From NCBI RefSeq assembly GCF_003867015.1, contig NZ_CP032548.1, positions 2,113,001 to 2,177,000 on the forward strand: a DNA stretch of 64,000 nucleotides. Reading direction: 5' to 3'. Each line of letters starts with the position of its first letter. Position 1 is the first letter of the stretch. This DNA comes from Tenacibaculum singaporense (lineage in GTDB: Bacteria > Bacteroidota > Bacteroidia > Flavobacteriales > Flavobacteriaceae). A program made the translations under genes and the position numbers. The notes under the pieces were generated by a model, which had not been told where the DNA came from, ran no database searches, and saw nothing but the letters and a program-made list of their open reading frames with translations. Positions 25,800 through 35,142 of this stretch are shown here, in pieces.

Positions 25800-27995
25800 A
25801 TGAATAAAGAGCAGACGGATTTATATGGATCATTAAAAAAAATCTTCGGATTTAACCAGTTTAAAGGGCTACAAGAAGATGTAGTTAACAGTGTGTTAGA
25901 AAATAAAAACACATTTGTTATTATGCCGACTGGTGGTGGTAAATCGCTATGTTATCAATTACCTGCCTTAATGAAGGAAGGTACAGCAATTGTGGTATCT
26001 CCATTAATTGCTTTAATGAAAAATCAAGTAGATGCCATTAGAGGGATTTCTGAAAATCATGGAATAGCCCATGTATTAAATTCTTCGTTGAACAAATCGG
26101 AGATTGCACAAGTAAAATCAGATATTGAATCGGGAATTACCAAGTTATTGTACGTAGCTCCTGAATCTTTAATTAAAGAAGAGTACGCTGAGTTTTTAAG
26201 AAGACAAAAAATATCATTTGTAGCTATTGATGAAGCACACTGTATATCTGAGTGGGGGCATGATTTTAGACCTGAGTATAGAAATCTGAGAAATATTATT
26301 AAACAGATTGATAATGTACCAATTATTGGTTTAACTGCAACCGCAACAGAGAAAGTACAAGAAGATATTCTTAAAACTCTTGGAATGTCAGATGCAAATG
26401 TGTTTAAAGCATCTTTCAACAGATCAAATTTATTCTACGAAGTTAGGCCTAAGACTAAAGATGTAGAAAAAGACATTATTCGCTTTATAAAACAACGAAT
26501 AGGAAAATCAGGTATTATTTACTGCTTGAGTCGTAAAAAAGTGGAAGAAATAGCGCAAATTTTACAAGTCAACGGAATTAATGCTGTTCCTTACCATGCA
26601 GGTTTAGACGCAAAAACACGTGTAAAGCATCAAGACATGTTCTTAATGGAAGATTGTGATGTTGTAGTAGCTACTATTGCTTTTGGTATGGGAATTGACA
26701 AACCAGATGTTCGTTTTGTAATACACCACGACATTCCTAAAAGTTTAGAGAGTTATTATCAAGAAACTGGTAGAGCAGGACGTGATGGAGGAGAAGGTTA
26801 TTGCCTAACTTTCTATTCATATAAAGATATAGAAAAGCTTGAGAAGTTTATGGCGAACAAGCCTGTTGCTGAGCAAGAAGTTGGACATGCTCTATTACAA
26901 GAAGTTGTAGGGTACGCTGAAACATCAATGAACAGGCGTAAATATTTACTGCATTATTTTGGAGAAGAATTTGATGAAGTAAATGGAGAAGGTGCTGATA
27001 TGGACGATAATATGCGAAATCCTAAGAAGAAGCACGAAGCTAAAGATGAAGTAGTAACCTTATTATCTGTTATTAGAGATACTAGTGAAATGTATAAACC
27101 AAAAGAAATTGTAAACACAATTATTGGTAAAGAAAATGCATTGTTAAAGTCTCATAAAACAAATGTTCAGCCTTTTTTTGGTATTGGTAAAGCTAAAGAC
27201 AATCATTATTGGATGGCTTTAATCCGTCAAGTTTTAGTTGCGGATTTAATCAAGAAAGAAATAGAACAGTATGGAGTTTTAAAACTAACAAAAGAAGGTA
27301 AAGAGTTTATAAAAAATCCATCATCATTTATGATGACAGAAAATCACGTATATAAAACAGCAGATGATGGTACTATTATTACCAATGAAAAATCAGCAGG
27401 AGGAGTAGATGATAAATTGGTAGTGATGCTAAAAGATTTAAGAAAGAAAGTAGGAAAACGTTTAGGAGTTCCTCCTTTTGCGGTTTTTCAAGACCCATCT
27501 TTAGATGATATGGCATTGAAATACCCTGTAACATTAGATGAACTTGCAAAAGTTCATGGTGTTGGTGAGGGGAAAGCCAAAAAATATGGTAAAGATTTCG
27601 TTGCGCTTATTTCAAAATATGTGGAAGACAACGATATTATGCGCCCTGATGATTTAATAGTTAAAAGTACTGGAGTTAATTCTGGATTAAAGTTATACAT
27701 CATTCAAAATACTGATAGGAAATTGCCTTTAGAAGATATTGCTAAGTCTAAAGGTTTAGAAATGTCTGAATTAATAAAGGAGATGGAAGCTATTGTATTT
27801 TCTGGAACTAAACTTAATATTGATTATGCAGTAGATGACTTACTTGATGAGGATCAGCAGGAAGAAATTCATGATTATTTTATGGAAGCTGAGACAGATA
27901 AAATTCAAGAAGCCTTGGATGAGTTTGATGGAGATTATGATGATGATGAATTACGATTAATGCGTATTAAATTTACCAGTGAAATAGCTAACTAA
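25800..27995 (+). CDS. recQ: ATP-dependent DNA helicase RecQ
   Basis: 731 aa 3'-5' helicase for recombination and replication-fork repair. Motif I MPTGGGKS (42-49), DEAH (144-147) with HCISEWGHDFRP, motif III LTATAT (178-183), and the YQETGRAGRDG arginine-finger motif (320-330) are all present. A winged-helix RQC-like region and an HRDC domain (about 535-615, KLGVPP-like segment KRLGVPPFAVFQD) follow. The region where most RecQs bind zinc (377-405) contains NRRKYLLHYFGEEFDE but no cysteine, so the Zn site is absent. The tail is very acidic. Confidence 0.95.
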   Translation: MNKEQTDLYGSLKKIFGFNQFKGLQEDVVNSVLENKNTFVIMPTGGGKSLCYQLPALMKEGTAIVVSPLIALMKNQVDAIRGISENHGIAHVLNSSLNKSEIAQVKSDIESGITKLLYVAPESLIKEEYAEFLRRQKISFVAIDEAHCISEWGHDFRPEYRNLRNIIKQIDNVPIIGLTATATEKVQEDILKTLGMSDANVFKASFNRSNLFYEVRPKTKDVEKDIIRFIKQRIGKSGIIYCLSRKKVEEIAQILQVNGINAVPYHAGLDAKTRVKHQDMFLMEDCDVVVATIAFGMGIDKPDVRFVIHHDIPKSLESYYQETGRAGRDGGEGYCLTFYSYKDIEKLEKFMANKPVAEQEVGHALLQEVVGYAETSMNRRKYLLHYFGEEFDEVNGEGADMDDNMRNPKKKHEAKDEVVTLLSVIRDTSEMYKPKEIVNTIIGKENALLKSHKTNVQPFFGIGKAKDNHYWMALIRQVLVADLIKKEIEQYGVLKLTKEGKEFIKNPSSFMMTENHVYKTADDGTIITNEKSAGGVDDKLVVMLKDLRKKVGKRLGVPPFAVFQDPSLDDMALKYPVTLDELAKVHGVGEGKAKKYGKDFVALISKYVEDNDIMRPDDLIVKSTGVNSGLKLYIIQNTDRKLPLEDIAKSKGLEMSELIKEMEAIVFSGTKLNIDYAVDDLLDEDQQEEIHDYFMEAETDKIQEALDEFDGDYDDDELRLMRIKFTSEIAN

Positions 27996-28008
27996 AAAAC
28001 TTAACAAT

Positions 28009-28437
28009 ATGCAAGCAAGTACTTACTTACATTTTAACGGAAATTGCAAAGAAGCAATGACTTTTTATGCAGATGTTTTAGGTGGTGAAATGACAATGTT
28101 GATGCAATTTAAAGATGCTCCAGAAGAGGTTTGTAAAAACATTCCTGAAGAAGCAATGGAATTAACAATGCATTGTACTGTAGAAGCAGGAGGTTTCTCT
28201 ATTATGGGGTCTGATTTTTTAAATGAAAAAGAAGCGTTTACAAAAGGAAACAACTTTGCAGTAAGTATAAATACTGAAGATGAAGATGAAGCGGTTGCTA
28301 TTTTTAATGGACTTTCTTCTGATGGGGCTTTTGTTATGATGCCTTTTGAAGATGCTTTTTGGGGAGGTAAGTTTGGAATGTTAAAAGATAAGTATGGTGT
28401 AAATTGGATGGTGTCTTTAGAAGAACAAATAGCGTAA
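28009..28437 (+). CDS. VOC superfamily protein (PhnB/glyoxalase-like)
   Basis: 142 aa, vicinal-oxygen-chelate fold of the PhnB/3-demethylubiquinone-like type. Seen: YLHFNGNCKEAMTFYADVLG at the N-terminus, LTMHCTVEAGGFSIMGSD in the middle and DAFWGGKFGMLKDKYGVNWM near the end, where metal or substrate residues usually lie. The substrate is unknown. It follows recQ by 13 nt and its stop overlaps the next ATG (TAATG), so three genes may be co-transcribed. Confidence 0.88.
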   Translation: MQASTYLHFNGNCKEAMTFYADVLGGEMTMLMQFKDAPEEVCKNIPEEAMELTMHCTVEAGGFSIMGSDFLNEKEAFTKGNNFAVSINTEDEDEAVAIFNGLSSDGAFVMMPFEDAFWGGKFGMLKDKYGVNWMVSLEEQIA

Positions 28438-29030
28438 TGAACCCTAAAGTAACACAATATATATTAGATAAATGTAATTGGACGCAAGAGTTAAATCTCT
28501 TGCGTTCTGTTTTTATGGATCTTCCTGTTGAAGAAACTATTAAATGGGGAGCACCTGTTTATGTGTATAAAGGAAAAAATATAGTAGGTTTATCTGCTTT
28601 TAAAAACTACTGTGGTTTATGGTTTTTTCAGGGGAGTTTTTTAGTTGATAAAGAAAAAGTATTGGTAAATGCTCAAGAAGGAAAAACACAAGCAATGCGT
28701 CAATGGCGATTTAATCAATTAGATGAAATTAATGTAGAGTTGATTAAAGAGTATGTATTAGAGGCTATTAAAAACTCTGAAGAAGGAAAAGAATTAAAAG
28801 CTAAAAAGAATACTAAACCCTTAATTATCCCTAAGGAGTTACAGTTAGAATTGGATAAAAATGATAGGTTAAAGGAAACTTTTAACGAATTTACTTTGAG
28901 TAAGCAAAGAGAGTTTGCCAATTATATTACTGAAGCTAAAAGAGTAGTGACCAAAGAAAAACGACTTGAAAAAATAATTCCGATGATACTAAACGGTGTA
29001 GGATTGTATGATAAGTATAAAAATTGTTAG
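28437..29030 (+). CDS. YdeI/DUF1801-like protein
   Basis: 197 aa from the ATG at 28437, which overlaps the VOC stop by one base. The N-terminal half (LPVEETIKWGAPVYVYKGKN, GLSAFKNYCGLWFFQG) is the DUF1801/YdhG fold. The C-terminal half (NDRLKETFNEFTLSKQREFA then EKRLEKIIPMI) is the YdeI/OmpD-associated helical region. Function is unknown, probably cytosolic. It is translationally coupled to the VOC gene and convergent with the DUF4258 gene, whose end it overlaps. Confidence 0.85.
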   Translation: MNPKVTQYILDKCNWTQELNLLRSVFMDLPVEETIKWGAPVYVYKGKNIVGLSAFKNYCGLWFFQGSFLVDKEKVLVNAQEGKTQAMRQWRFNQLDEINVELIKEYVLEAIKNSEEGKELKAKKNTKPLIIPKELQLELDKNDRLKETFNEFTLSKQREFANYITEAKRVVTKEKRLEKIIPMILNGVGLYDKYKNC

Positions 29031-29398
29031 TTAATTGTAATCTTATCAATTGTAGCAGTTGAGTCACAACGTATAACATATAAGTCAATGTGACTTAAGC
29101 TATCTTTTCCAGTTATAAAATATTCTGCACAAGGTTTTAAACGAGGTTTACTTTTTCCAAAATCTACATCTCCATTATTTAAAATAGTAGAAATGGTAGT
29201 AGTATCAATCTTTGAAGTAGCTAATATTTGCTGGGCGTTATCAGAAAACAAACGCTTTTTTATTCTAATAGTCTTTAAAGTACGAGCATCCATTCCATAA
29301 TCGAAAGAAACATCTTTACCTTTCCAAATAAAAAGAACGACTAAACTACCTAAGGCAATCCCTATTAAATAATAACCAACACGTTTTAACCACTGCAT
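29027..29398 (-). CDS. DUF4258-type membrane-anchored protein
   Basis: 123 aa. One N-terminal membrane helix (YYLIGIALGSLVVLFIW) is followed by a small soluble domain (ARTLKTIRIKKRLFSDNAQQ, DVDFGKSKPRLKPCAEYFIT) that matches DUF4258. Function is unknown. The stop overlaps the 3' end of the convergent YdeI-like gene by 4 nt. It lies downstream of ald with a 38-nt gap, so may be co-transcribed with it. Confidence 0.75.
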   Translation of the reverse strand: MQWLKRVGYYLIGIALGSLVVLFIWKGKDVSFDYGMDARTLKTIRIKKRLFSDNAQQILATSKIDTTTISTILNNGDVDFGKSKPRLKPCAEYFITGKDSLSHIDLYVIRCDSTATIDKITIN

Positions 29399-29436
29399 AA
29401 TTTAAAAATTGAAGTGCAAAAGTAAGTAAAATTGAA

Positions 29437-30633
29437 CTATAAAATCAATAAATTAATATCTCTATAAGGAAGGTCAAACCAGTCAGCTACAGTTTTATTA
29501 GTTAAGATTCCATGGTAAAAATACATACCATTACGTAAACTTTTATCAAAGCGAGCCGCATTTTCAAAACCTCCTTCTTCAGCTATTTCTAGGAGGTAAG
29601 GAGTGAAAATATTACTAATAGATACAGAAGCTGTTCTAGAATATCTAGAAGGAATATTAGGCACACAATAATGTATGACTCCATGGTTAGAAAAAGTGGG
29701 TTTACTATGTGTGGTAACTTGAGAAGTTTCAAAACAACCACCTCTATCAATACTTACATCAACAATAACAGCACCATCTTTCATTTGTTCAATCATTTCT
29801 TCAGTAACAACTACAGGAGAACGATCTTTACCTCTAATCGCTCCAATAGCTACATCACAGCGCATTAAAGCTTTTTGTAAAGTTTTAGGCTGAATTGTTG
29901 ACGTATAAATAGGTGCTTGTACACATGATTGTAAATTCCGAAGTTTTGTTATTGAGTTATCAAAAACTTTTACTCTAGCACCAAAACCTATAGCTGTTTT
30001 GGCTGCAAATTCTCCAACAGTTCCTGCACCTAAAATAACTACATCAGTTGGGGGAACTCCTCCTATATTTCCTAGTAACAAACCATTTCCTCCATTAGAA
30101 GCAGTCATAAGCTCAGCTGCAATATGCATAGAAGCAATTCCGGCAATTTCACTTAGCGATTTTACTATAGGAAATACACCATGTTCATCTTTAATATAGT
30201 CAAAAGCAATTGCTGTTACTCTTTTTTTAGCAAGAGCTTCAAAGTATTTTTTGTTTTGTGTTTTTAATTGTAGAGCAGATATTAAAACCGTTTGAGGATT
30301 TAACATCTGAATTTCTTCTAGAGACGGTGGTTCTACTTTTAGTACAATATTACAAGCAAAAGCTTCTTTGATGTCGTAGGATATTTTTGCACCAGCATCA
30401 GAATATTCTTGGTCACTATAATTAGCTCCTTCACCAGCACCAGTTTCAATTACAATTCTATGTCCGTGAGCTACTAATGCAGCAACAGCATCAGGAGATA
30501 AACTAATTCTTTTTTCTTCAAAATGAGTTTCTTTTGGTAACCCTATAAATAAATCTCCTTTCTGCTTTTTAATTTCAAGCATTTCGGTTTGTGGCATTAA
30601 CTGCTCTTTGGTAAAAGGTGAAATAGAACCCAT
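29437..30633 (-). CDS. ald: Alanine dehydrogenase
   Basis: 398 aa, Ald/NAD(P)-transhydrogenase-alpha family. It interconverts L-alanine and pyruvate plus ammonia with NAD(H). Seen: GLPKETHFEEKRISLSPDAV (N-terminal substrate domain with Arg and Lys), the Rossmann segment VVILGAGTVGEFAAKTAIGF, and CVPNIPSRYSRTASVSISN near the C-terminus. About 30 residues precede the usual start of the family and include a Met (MPQTEMLEIK) that could be an alternative start. It lies 6 nt from tsaE on the same strand. Confidence 0.9.
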   Translation of the reverse strand: MGSISPFTKEQLMPQTEMLEIKKQKGDLFIGLPKETHFEEKRISLSPDAVAALVAHGHRIVIETGAGEGANYSDQEYSDAGAKISYDIKEAFACNIVLKVEPPSLEEIQMLNPQTVLISALQLKTQNKKYFEALAKKRVTAIAFDYIKDEHGVFPIVKSLSEIAGIASMHIAAELMTASNGGNGLLLGNIGGVPPTDVVILGAGTVGEFAAKTAIGFGARVKVFDNSITKLRNLQSCVQAPIYTSTIQPKTLQKALMRCDVAIGAIRGKDRSPVVVTEEMIEQMKDGAVIVDVSIDRGGCFETSQVTTHSKPTFSNHGVIHYCVPNIPSRYSRTASVSISNIFTPYLLEIAEEGGFENAARFDKSLRNGMYFYHGILTNKTVADWFDLPYRDINLLIL

Positions 30634-30639
30634 CTAAAT

Positions 30640-31053
30640 TTAGTTAGTTTTTAATTGAATGTTTCGTTGCCCGTTTTCTAGCAAGCTAATTGATATTGAA
30701 ACAGTATCTAAAGGTAGTAAATTTTTAACATTTTCAGGCCATTCAACTAAACACCAGTTATAACTGTATAAATAGTCTTCAACCCCCATATCATAAGCTT
30801 CTTCTTCGTCTTCGATACGGTAAAAATCAAAATGATATACTGTTTCGTTTGAGTTGGTTTTGTACTCGTTAACCAAAGAGAAAGTAGGAGAATGGGCAAT
30901 GTCTTCTACACCCAAAACTTTACATATTTCTTTAATTAATGTCGTTTTACCAACTCCCATTTCTCCATAAAAAAGTAATATTTTATGTTGAGAAGTAGCA
31001 ATGATTTCTTTAGCTACAGCTGTCAACTCGCTAAGTGAATAATTTCTGTTCAT
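30640..31053 (-). CDS. tsaE: tRNA threonylcarbamoyladenosine biosynthesis ATPase TsaE
   Basis: 137 aa from the ATG at 31053; three further codons upstream begin with TTG and are not needed. The P-loop GEMGVGKTT is at 30-38. THSPTFSLVNEY-like (AHSPTFSLVNEYKT), HFDFYRIEDEEE and NWCLVEWPEN are TsaE signatures. It helps TsaD transfer the threonylcarbamoyl group to tRNA A37, using the product of the Sua5 homologue at 8.9 kb. It lies in the porX - tsaE - ald minus-strand run. Confidence 0.94.
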   Translation of the reverse strand: MNRNYSLSELTAVAKEIIATSQHKILLFYGEMGVGKTTLIKEICKVLGVEDIAHSPTFSLVNEYKTNSNETVYHFDFYRIEDEEEAYDMGVEDYLYSYNWCLVEWPENVKNLLPLDTVSISISLLENGQRNIQLKTN

Positions 31054-31103
31054 AAGTAGCAAAAATAATGAAGTAATGTTTGTTAATAAAATTTACTTTT
31101 TCA

Positions 31104-32651
31104 CTATTTTGGATTATAAACAGCACAAGGAATAATCATTTCTTCGAGTGAAATTCCTCCATGTTGATAAGTGTTTTTATAATACTTCACAAAGTGATTA
31201 TAGTTGTTTGGATAAGCAAAAAACAAATCTTCTTTTGTAAATATAAAAGGGCTATTAATAGCTACGGAAGGTAAGAAAATATCTTTTGGATTTTTAACCG
31301 CATATACATCTTTATCTTCGTAACTCAAACTTCTACCAGTTTTATATCGTAAGTTAGAACTGATGTTTTTATCACCAATAACTTTGGTAGGGTGTTTACA
31401 ATTTATAGTACCATGATCGGTTGTAATTATTAACTTTTGCCCTAATTTTTGTGCTTTTTGAATAATCTCGTAAAGAGGCGAGTTTTTAAACCAGCTCACT
31501 GTTAAAGAACGATACGCTTTATCATCACCAGCAAGTTCTTTAATAACTTCCATTTCAGTTTTGGCATGCGAAAGCATATCAACAAAGTTATAAACTACAG
31601 CAGTAAGATCATTTTGTCGTGTTCCATTGTAGCTGTCAGCTAAGTCTTTCCCACTTTTTAAAGAAACTATTTTGTAATATTCATGTGTAATATTTAAGCC
31701 CAAACGTTTTATTTGTTCATCTAAAAAATTAGCTTCAAATAAGTTTTTTCCCCCATCATCAGTATCATTTTTCCAATAGTTTGGATGTCTTTTTTCCATT
31801 TCAGAAGGCATTAACCCAGAAAATATAGCATTACGTGCATATTGAGTCGCCGTAGGTAATATACTATAATAAGAGTGTTCTTCTTCTTTCTTGAAATAAT
31901 TATTGATAAAAGGTTCTAGAACTCTGTATTGGTCATAACGGAGGTTGTCAATCACTACCCATAAAACCCCCTGGCTTTTGGATAAATTAGGAACTATATA
32001 ATCTTTAAATAAAGTGTGCGAAAATGTGGGTTTATCATCTCCTGTTAACCAATGTTGGTAATTCTTTTTAATGAACTTGAAAAATTGGGAGTTAGCTTCA
32101 GATTTTTGAGACTCCAAAATTTCTAACATTCCCGTGTCGTTGATGTTTTCCAACTCAAGTTCCCAGTGAACTAATTTTTTATAAAGTTCAGCCCATTCCT
32201 CATAAGAATTGACCATAGCTAAATCCATCGAAATTTTTCTAAACTCTTGTTGGTAACTTGATGTTGTTTTTTCAGAAACCAAGCGAGAGTGGTCTAAATT
32301 CTTTTTTAAACTCAATAGTATTTGATTAGGGTTTACTGGCTTGATTAAGTAGTCAGCAATTTTTGAACCAATGGCTTCCTCCATAAGATACTCTTCTTCA
32401 CTTTTAGTAATCATAACAATAGGAAGGTTTGTATTCTTCTGTTTGATTTCTGAAAGCGTCTCTAATCCAGTAATACCAGGCATGTTTTCATCTAAAAAAA
32501 CAATATCAAAATTATTTTCACTAACCAAGTCAATAGCGTCTGTACCATTGGTGCAGGTTGTAACTTTATAATCTTTTTTTTCTAAAAATAATATATGTGG
32601 TTTCAATAAATCTATTTCGTCATCTACCCAAAGAATGTGTATGTTTCTCAT
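31104..32651 (-). CDS. porX: PorX: response regulator with PglZ domain
   Basis: 515 aa from MRNIHILWVDDE. Nearby ATG/TTG codons up to 32663 are possible starts. An N-terminal receiver domain (1-~120) has acidic pocket Asp10-Asp11, phospho-acceptor Asp54 (VFLDENMP) and Lys104 (LIKP). A helical linker follows, then a PglZ/alkaline-phosphatase-like domain with metal sites in VIDNLRYDQYR and ITTDHGTINCKHP. This fusion is PorX, the T9SS regulator partnered with PorY and SigP in Bacteroidota. The gene is evidence that this organism has type IX secretion and possibly gliding; no secretion components are in the window. Confidence 0.93.
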   Translation of the reverse strand: MRNIHILWVDDEIDLLKPHILFLEKKDYKVTTCTNGTDAIDLVSENNFDIVFLDENMPGITGLETLSEIKQKNTNLPIVMITKSEEEYLMEEAIGSKIADYLIKPVNPNQILLSLKKNLDHSRLVSEKTTSSYQQEFRKISMDLAMVNSYEEWAELYKKLVHWELELENINDTGMLEILESQKSEANSQFFKFIKKNYQHWLTGDDKPTFSHTLFKDYIVPNLSKSQGVLWVVIDNLRYDQYRVLEPFINNYFKKEEEHSYYSILPTATQYARNAIFSGLMPSEMEKRHPNYWKNDTDDGGKNLFEANFLDEQIKRLGLNITHEYYKIVSLKSGKDLADSYNGTRQNDLTAVVYNFVDMLSHAKTEMEVIKELAGDDKAYRSLTVSWFKNSPLYEIIQKAQKLGQKLIITTDHGTINCKHPTKVIGDKNISSNLRYKTGRSLSYEDKDVYAVKNPKDIFLPSVAINSPFIFTKEDLFFAYPNNYNHFVKYYKNTYQHGGISLEEMIIPCAVYNPK

Positions 32652-32803
32652 CATAATTTTCAACTTGTTTTCTACCTAAATAACGGTTAAAAGTAGTTTT
32701 GTTGTGTTTTTAAAAGCTAAAAATACGTTAATTAAACGTTGGTTAATTTGGTTTTGTAGATAAATTATGATTTTTTTGTTTAAAATTCAAGGATTTATAC
32801 ATT

Positions 32804-34036
32804 TTGAAGAAATCAAAAACCAACAAATTAAAGATAATTAACGATCCTATTTACGGATTTATTTCTATACCAAACTCCCTAATTTTTGATATTATTGAGC
32901 ACCCATATTTTCAAAGGCTACGTAGAGTAACACAAATGGGGTTATCAAACTTAGTATATCCTGGAGCGAATCACACACGTTTTCATCACGCAATAGGCTG
33001 CATGCATTTAATGCAAAAAGCTGTACGTGTATTACGAATGAAAAACGTTGAAATTTCAGAAGAAGAAGCAAATGCTTTGTATATAGCTATTTTGTTACAT
33101 GATATAGGTCATGGAGCATACTCACATGCCTTAGAGCACAGTATTGTGAATGAAATAACTCATGAAGAAATTTCATTAAAATTTATGAAATCCTTGAATG
33201 ATGAATTTGAAGGAAAATTAAGTTTAGCTATTCAAGTATTTGAAGGGAAACACCCACGTAAGTTTTTATACCAATTAATATCAAGTCAATTAGATATTGA
33301 CCGATTGGATTATTTAAAAAGAGATAGTTTTTTTACTGGAGTAGCAGAAGGAAACATTTCATCAGATCGTTTAATAGCAATGATGAATGTGGTGGATAAC
33401 GAATTGGTTATTGAACAAAAAGGAATTTATTCGGTAGAAAAATTTGTTATTGCGCGACGTCTAATGTATTGGCAAGTTTATCTACATAAAACAGGTTTAG
33501 TAGCTGAAAACCTTTTGGTAAGCATATTAAAGAGAGCAAAGGAATTAGCAACAAAAGGAGTAGAACTACCTTCTAGTAGAGCACTCAAGTACTTCTTATA
33601 TAATCCGATAAATAAAGAAAATTTTTCAAATACAACATTAGAAATATTTTCAGAGTTAGACGATTATGATGTTTTATCAGCAATAAAAGAATGGAAGAAT
33701 CATGAAGACTTTATATTATCTACGTTAGCAACAAAAATTATTGATAGAAGCTTGTTAAAGATTGAAATTCAGGAAAAACCATTTACTGAGGAGTACATTG
33801 AAAAGAGGCGTAGAAAGCTTAGAAAACTTGTAGACTTAAGTGAACAAGAGCTTGAATATTTTGTTTTTTCAAATGAAATAAAACACCAAGCATATAATAC
33901 AAAGAAACCAATTAAAATTTACACAAAAAAAGGGAAGTTAAAAGACATAGCAAAGGCTTCTGATCAGTTAAACCTTAAAGCGTTAACAAAACCTGTGGTA
34001 AAATATTACCTGTGCTATCCTAAGAAAATAAAGTAG
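32804..34036 (+). CDS. HD-domain phosphohydrolase (dNTPase/SAMHD1-like)
   Basis: 410 aa. The HD signature lies in NHTRFHHAIGCMHLMQKAV (first His) and AILLHDIGHGAYSHALEHS (His-Asp). QLDIDRLDYLKRDSFFTG completes the metal site seen in dGTPase/SAMHD1-type enzymes. The activity on dNTPs is family inference. No ATG exists before the conserved NDPIYGFI, so initiation is probably at the TTG at 32804, directly before KKSKTNKLK. It is divergent from porX and upstream of lpxD. Confidence 0.85.
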   Translation: MKKSKTNKLKIINDPIYGFISIPNSLIFDIIEHPYFQRLRRVTQMGLSNLVYPGANHTRFHHAIGCMHLMQKAVRVLRMKNVEISEEEANALYIAILLHDIGHGAYSHALEHSIVNEITHEEISLKFMKSLNDEFEGKLSLAIQVFEGKHPRKFLYQLISSQLDIDRLDYLKRDSFFTGVAEGNISSDRLIAMMNVVDNELVIEQKGIYSVEKFVIARRLMYWQVYLHKTGLVAENLLVSILKRAKELATKGVELPSSRALKYFLYNPINKENFSNTTLEIFSELDDYDVLSAIKEWKNHEDFILSTLATKIIDRSLLKIEIQEKPFTEEYIEKRRRKLRKLVDLSEQELEYFVFSNEIKHQAYNTKKPIKIYTKKGKLKDIAKASDQLNLKALTKPVVKYYLCYPKKIK

Positions 34037-34087
34037 GTGAATACTTAGAAACAAATTCTAATCGGGAAGTATTTGAACAAAAATAAT

Positions 34088-34095
34088 TACTTTTG
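34088..34095 (+). promoter_or_regulatory. -7 box for the lpxD operon
   Basis: TACTTTTG, an exact TAnnTTTG match, ends 6 nt before the lpxD ATG at 34102. Transcription would begin at or next to the start codon. Confidence 0.6.
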
Positions 34096-34101
34096 CAGAT
34101 A

Positions 34102-35142
34102 ATGAAATTTACAGCAAAACAAATAGCCGATATTTTAGAGGGAGAGATTGAAGGAAATCCGGAAGCTGAAGTATCTACACTTTCTAAGATAGAAGAAGGC
34201 AAGGAAGGTTCTTTAACCTTTTTATCAAACCCAAAATATAACTCATACATATATACAACCAAAGCATCGGTAGCTATTGTAAATAAAAGTTTTGTTCCTG
34301 AAAAGGAAATAGAAACTACTTTGATTAAAGTTGAAGATGCTTATAAATCATTTTCAAAACTTTTAGAGTTTTACAATGAGGTAAAGAATAATAAGCGAGG
34401 AAGAGAAAACCCTCATTTTATTGCTGAATCAGCTACTATTGGAGATAACGAGTACATTGGAGCTTATGCTTATGTTGGAGAAAATGTGGTTTTAGGCAAT
34501 AATGTTAAAATTTATCCTAATTCTTATATAGGCGATAATGTTACTATTGGTGATAATACAGTTGTTTTTGCAGGAGTAAAGATTTACTCTGAAACCATTG
34601 TAGGTAACAATTGTAAGATACATTCAGGAACAGTGATTGGAGCAGATGGTTTTGGATTTGCACCAGATGAAAATGGAGAATATAAAGCAATTCCACAAAT
34701 AGGAAACGTTATTATAGAAGATAATGTAGACGTGGGGTCTAATTCAACTATTGACAGAGCTACTCTTGGATCTACAATAATTAGAAAAGGAGTAAAATTA
34801 GATAACCAAATTCAGATAGCTCATAACGTAGAGATTGGTAAAAATACCGTGATAGCTTCTCAAACAGGGATTGCAGGATCAACTAAAATAGGAGAAAACT
34901 GTATGATTGGAGGTCAAGTAGGTATTGTTGGCCATATCACTATTGGAAACAATGTGAAAATTCAAGCTCAATCAGGGATAGGGAAAAGTTTAAAAGATGA
35001 AGAAGTTGTACAAGGGTCTCCAGCGTTTGGATATTCAGACTATAGCAAGTCTTATGTACATTTTAAAAATTTACCAAAATTAGCATCTACAGTACATAAA
35101 ATAGAAAAAGAGTTGAATGCTCAAAAAGTAAAAGATGAGTAA
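34102..35142 (+). CDS. lpxD: UDP-3-O-acylglucosamine N-acyltransferase
   Basis: 346 aa from the ATG at 34102. The frame opens at a TTG three codons earlier, which overlaps the promoter box. It adds the second 3-hydroxyacyl chain to the lipid A precursor. The N-terminal uridine-binding domain (KFTAKQIADILEGEIEGNPE; GSLTFLSNPKY) precedes a long hexapeptide beta-helix (about 105-310) with the catalytic-His segment IQIAHNVEIGKN. It is first of lpxD - lpxC/fabZ - lpxA, overlapping the next gene by 8 nt. Confidence 0.95.
   Translation: MKFTAKQIADILEGEIEGNPEAEVSTLSKIEEGKEGSLTFLSNPKYNSYIYTTKASVAIVNKSFVPEKEIETTLIKVEDAYKSFSKLLEFYNEVKNNKRGRENPHFIAESATIGDNEYIGAYAYVGENVVLGNNVKIYPNSYIGDNVTIGDNTVVFAGVKIYSETIVGNNCKIHSGTVIGADGFGFAPDENGEYKAIPQIGNVIIEDNVDVGSNSTIDRATLGSTIIRKGVKLDNQIQIAHNVEIGKNTVIASQTGIAGSTKIGENCMIGGQVGIVGHITIGNNVKIQAQSGIGKSLKDEEVVQGSPAFGYSDYSKSYVHFKNLPKLASTVHKIEKELNAQKVKDE

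Noticed and set aside
31104..32651. PglZ domain as part of a BREX or Pgl phage-defence system
   Set aside because: The receiver-PglZ fusion is PorX of type IX secretion; none of the BREX/Pgl methylase, ATPase or Lon-like genes is nearby.
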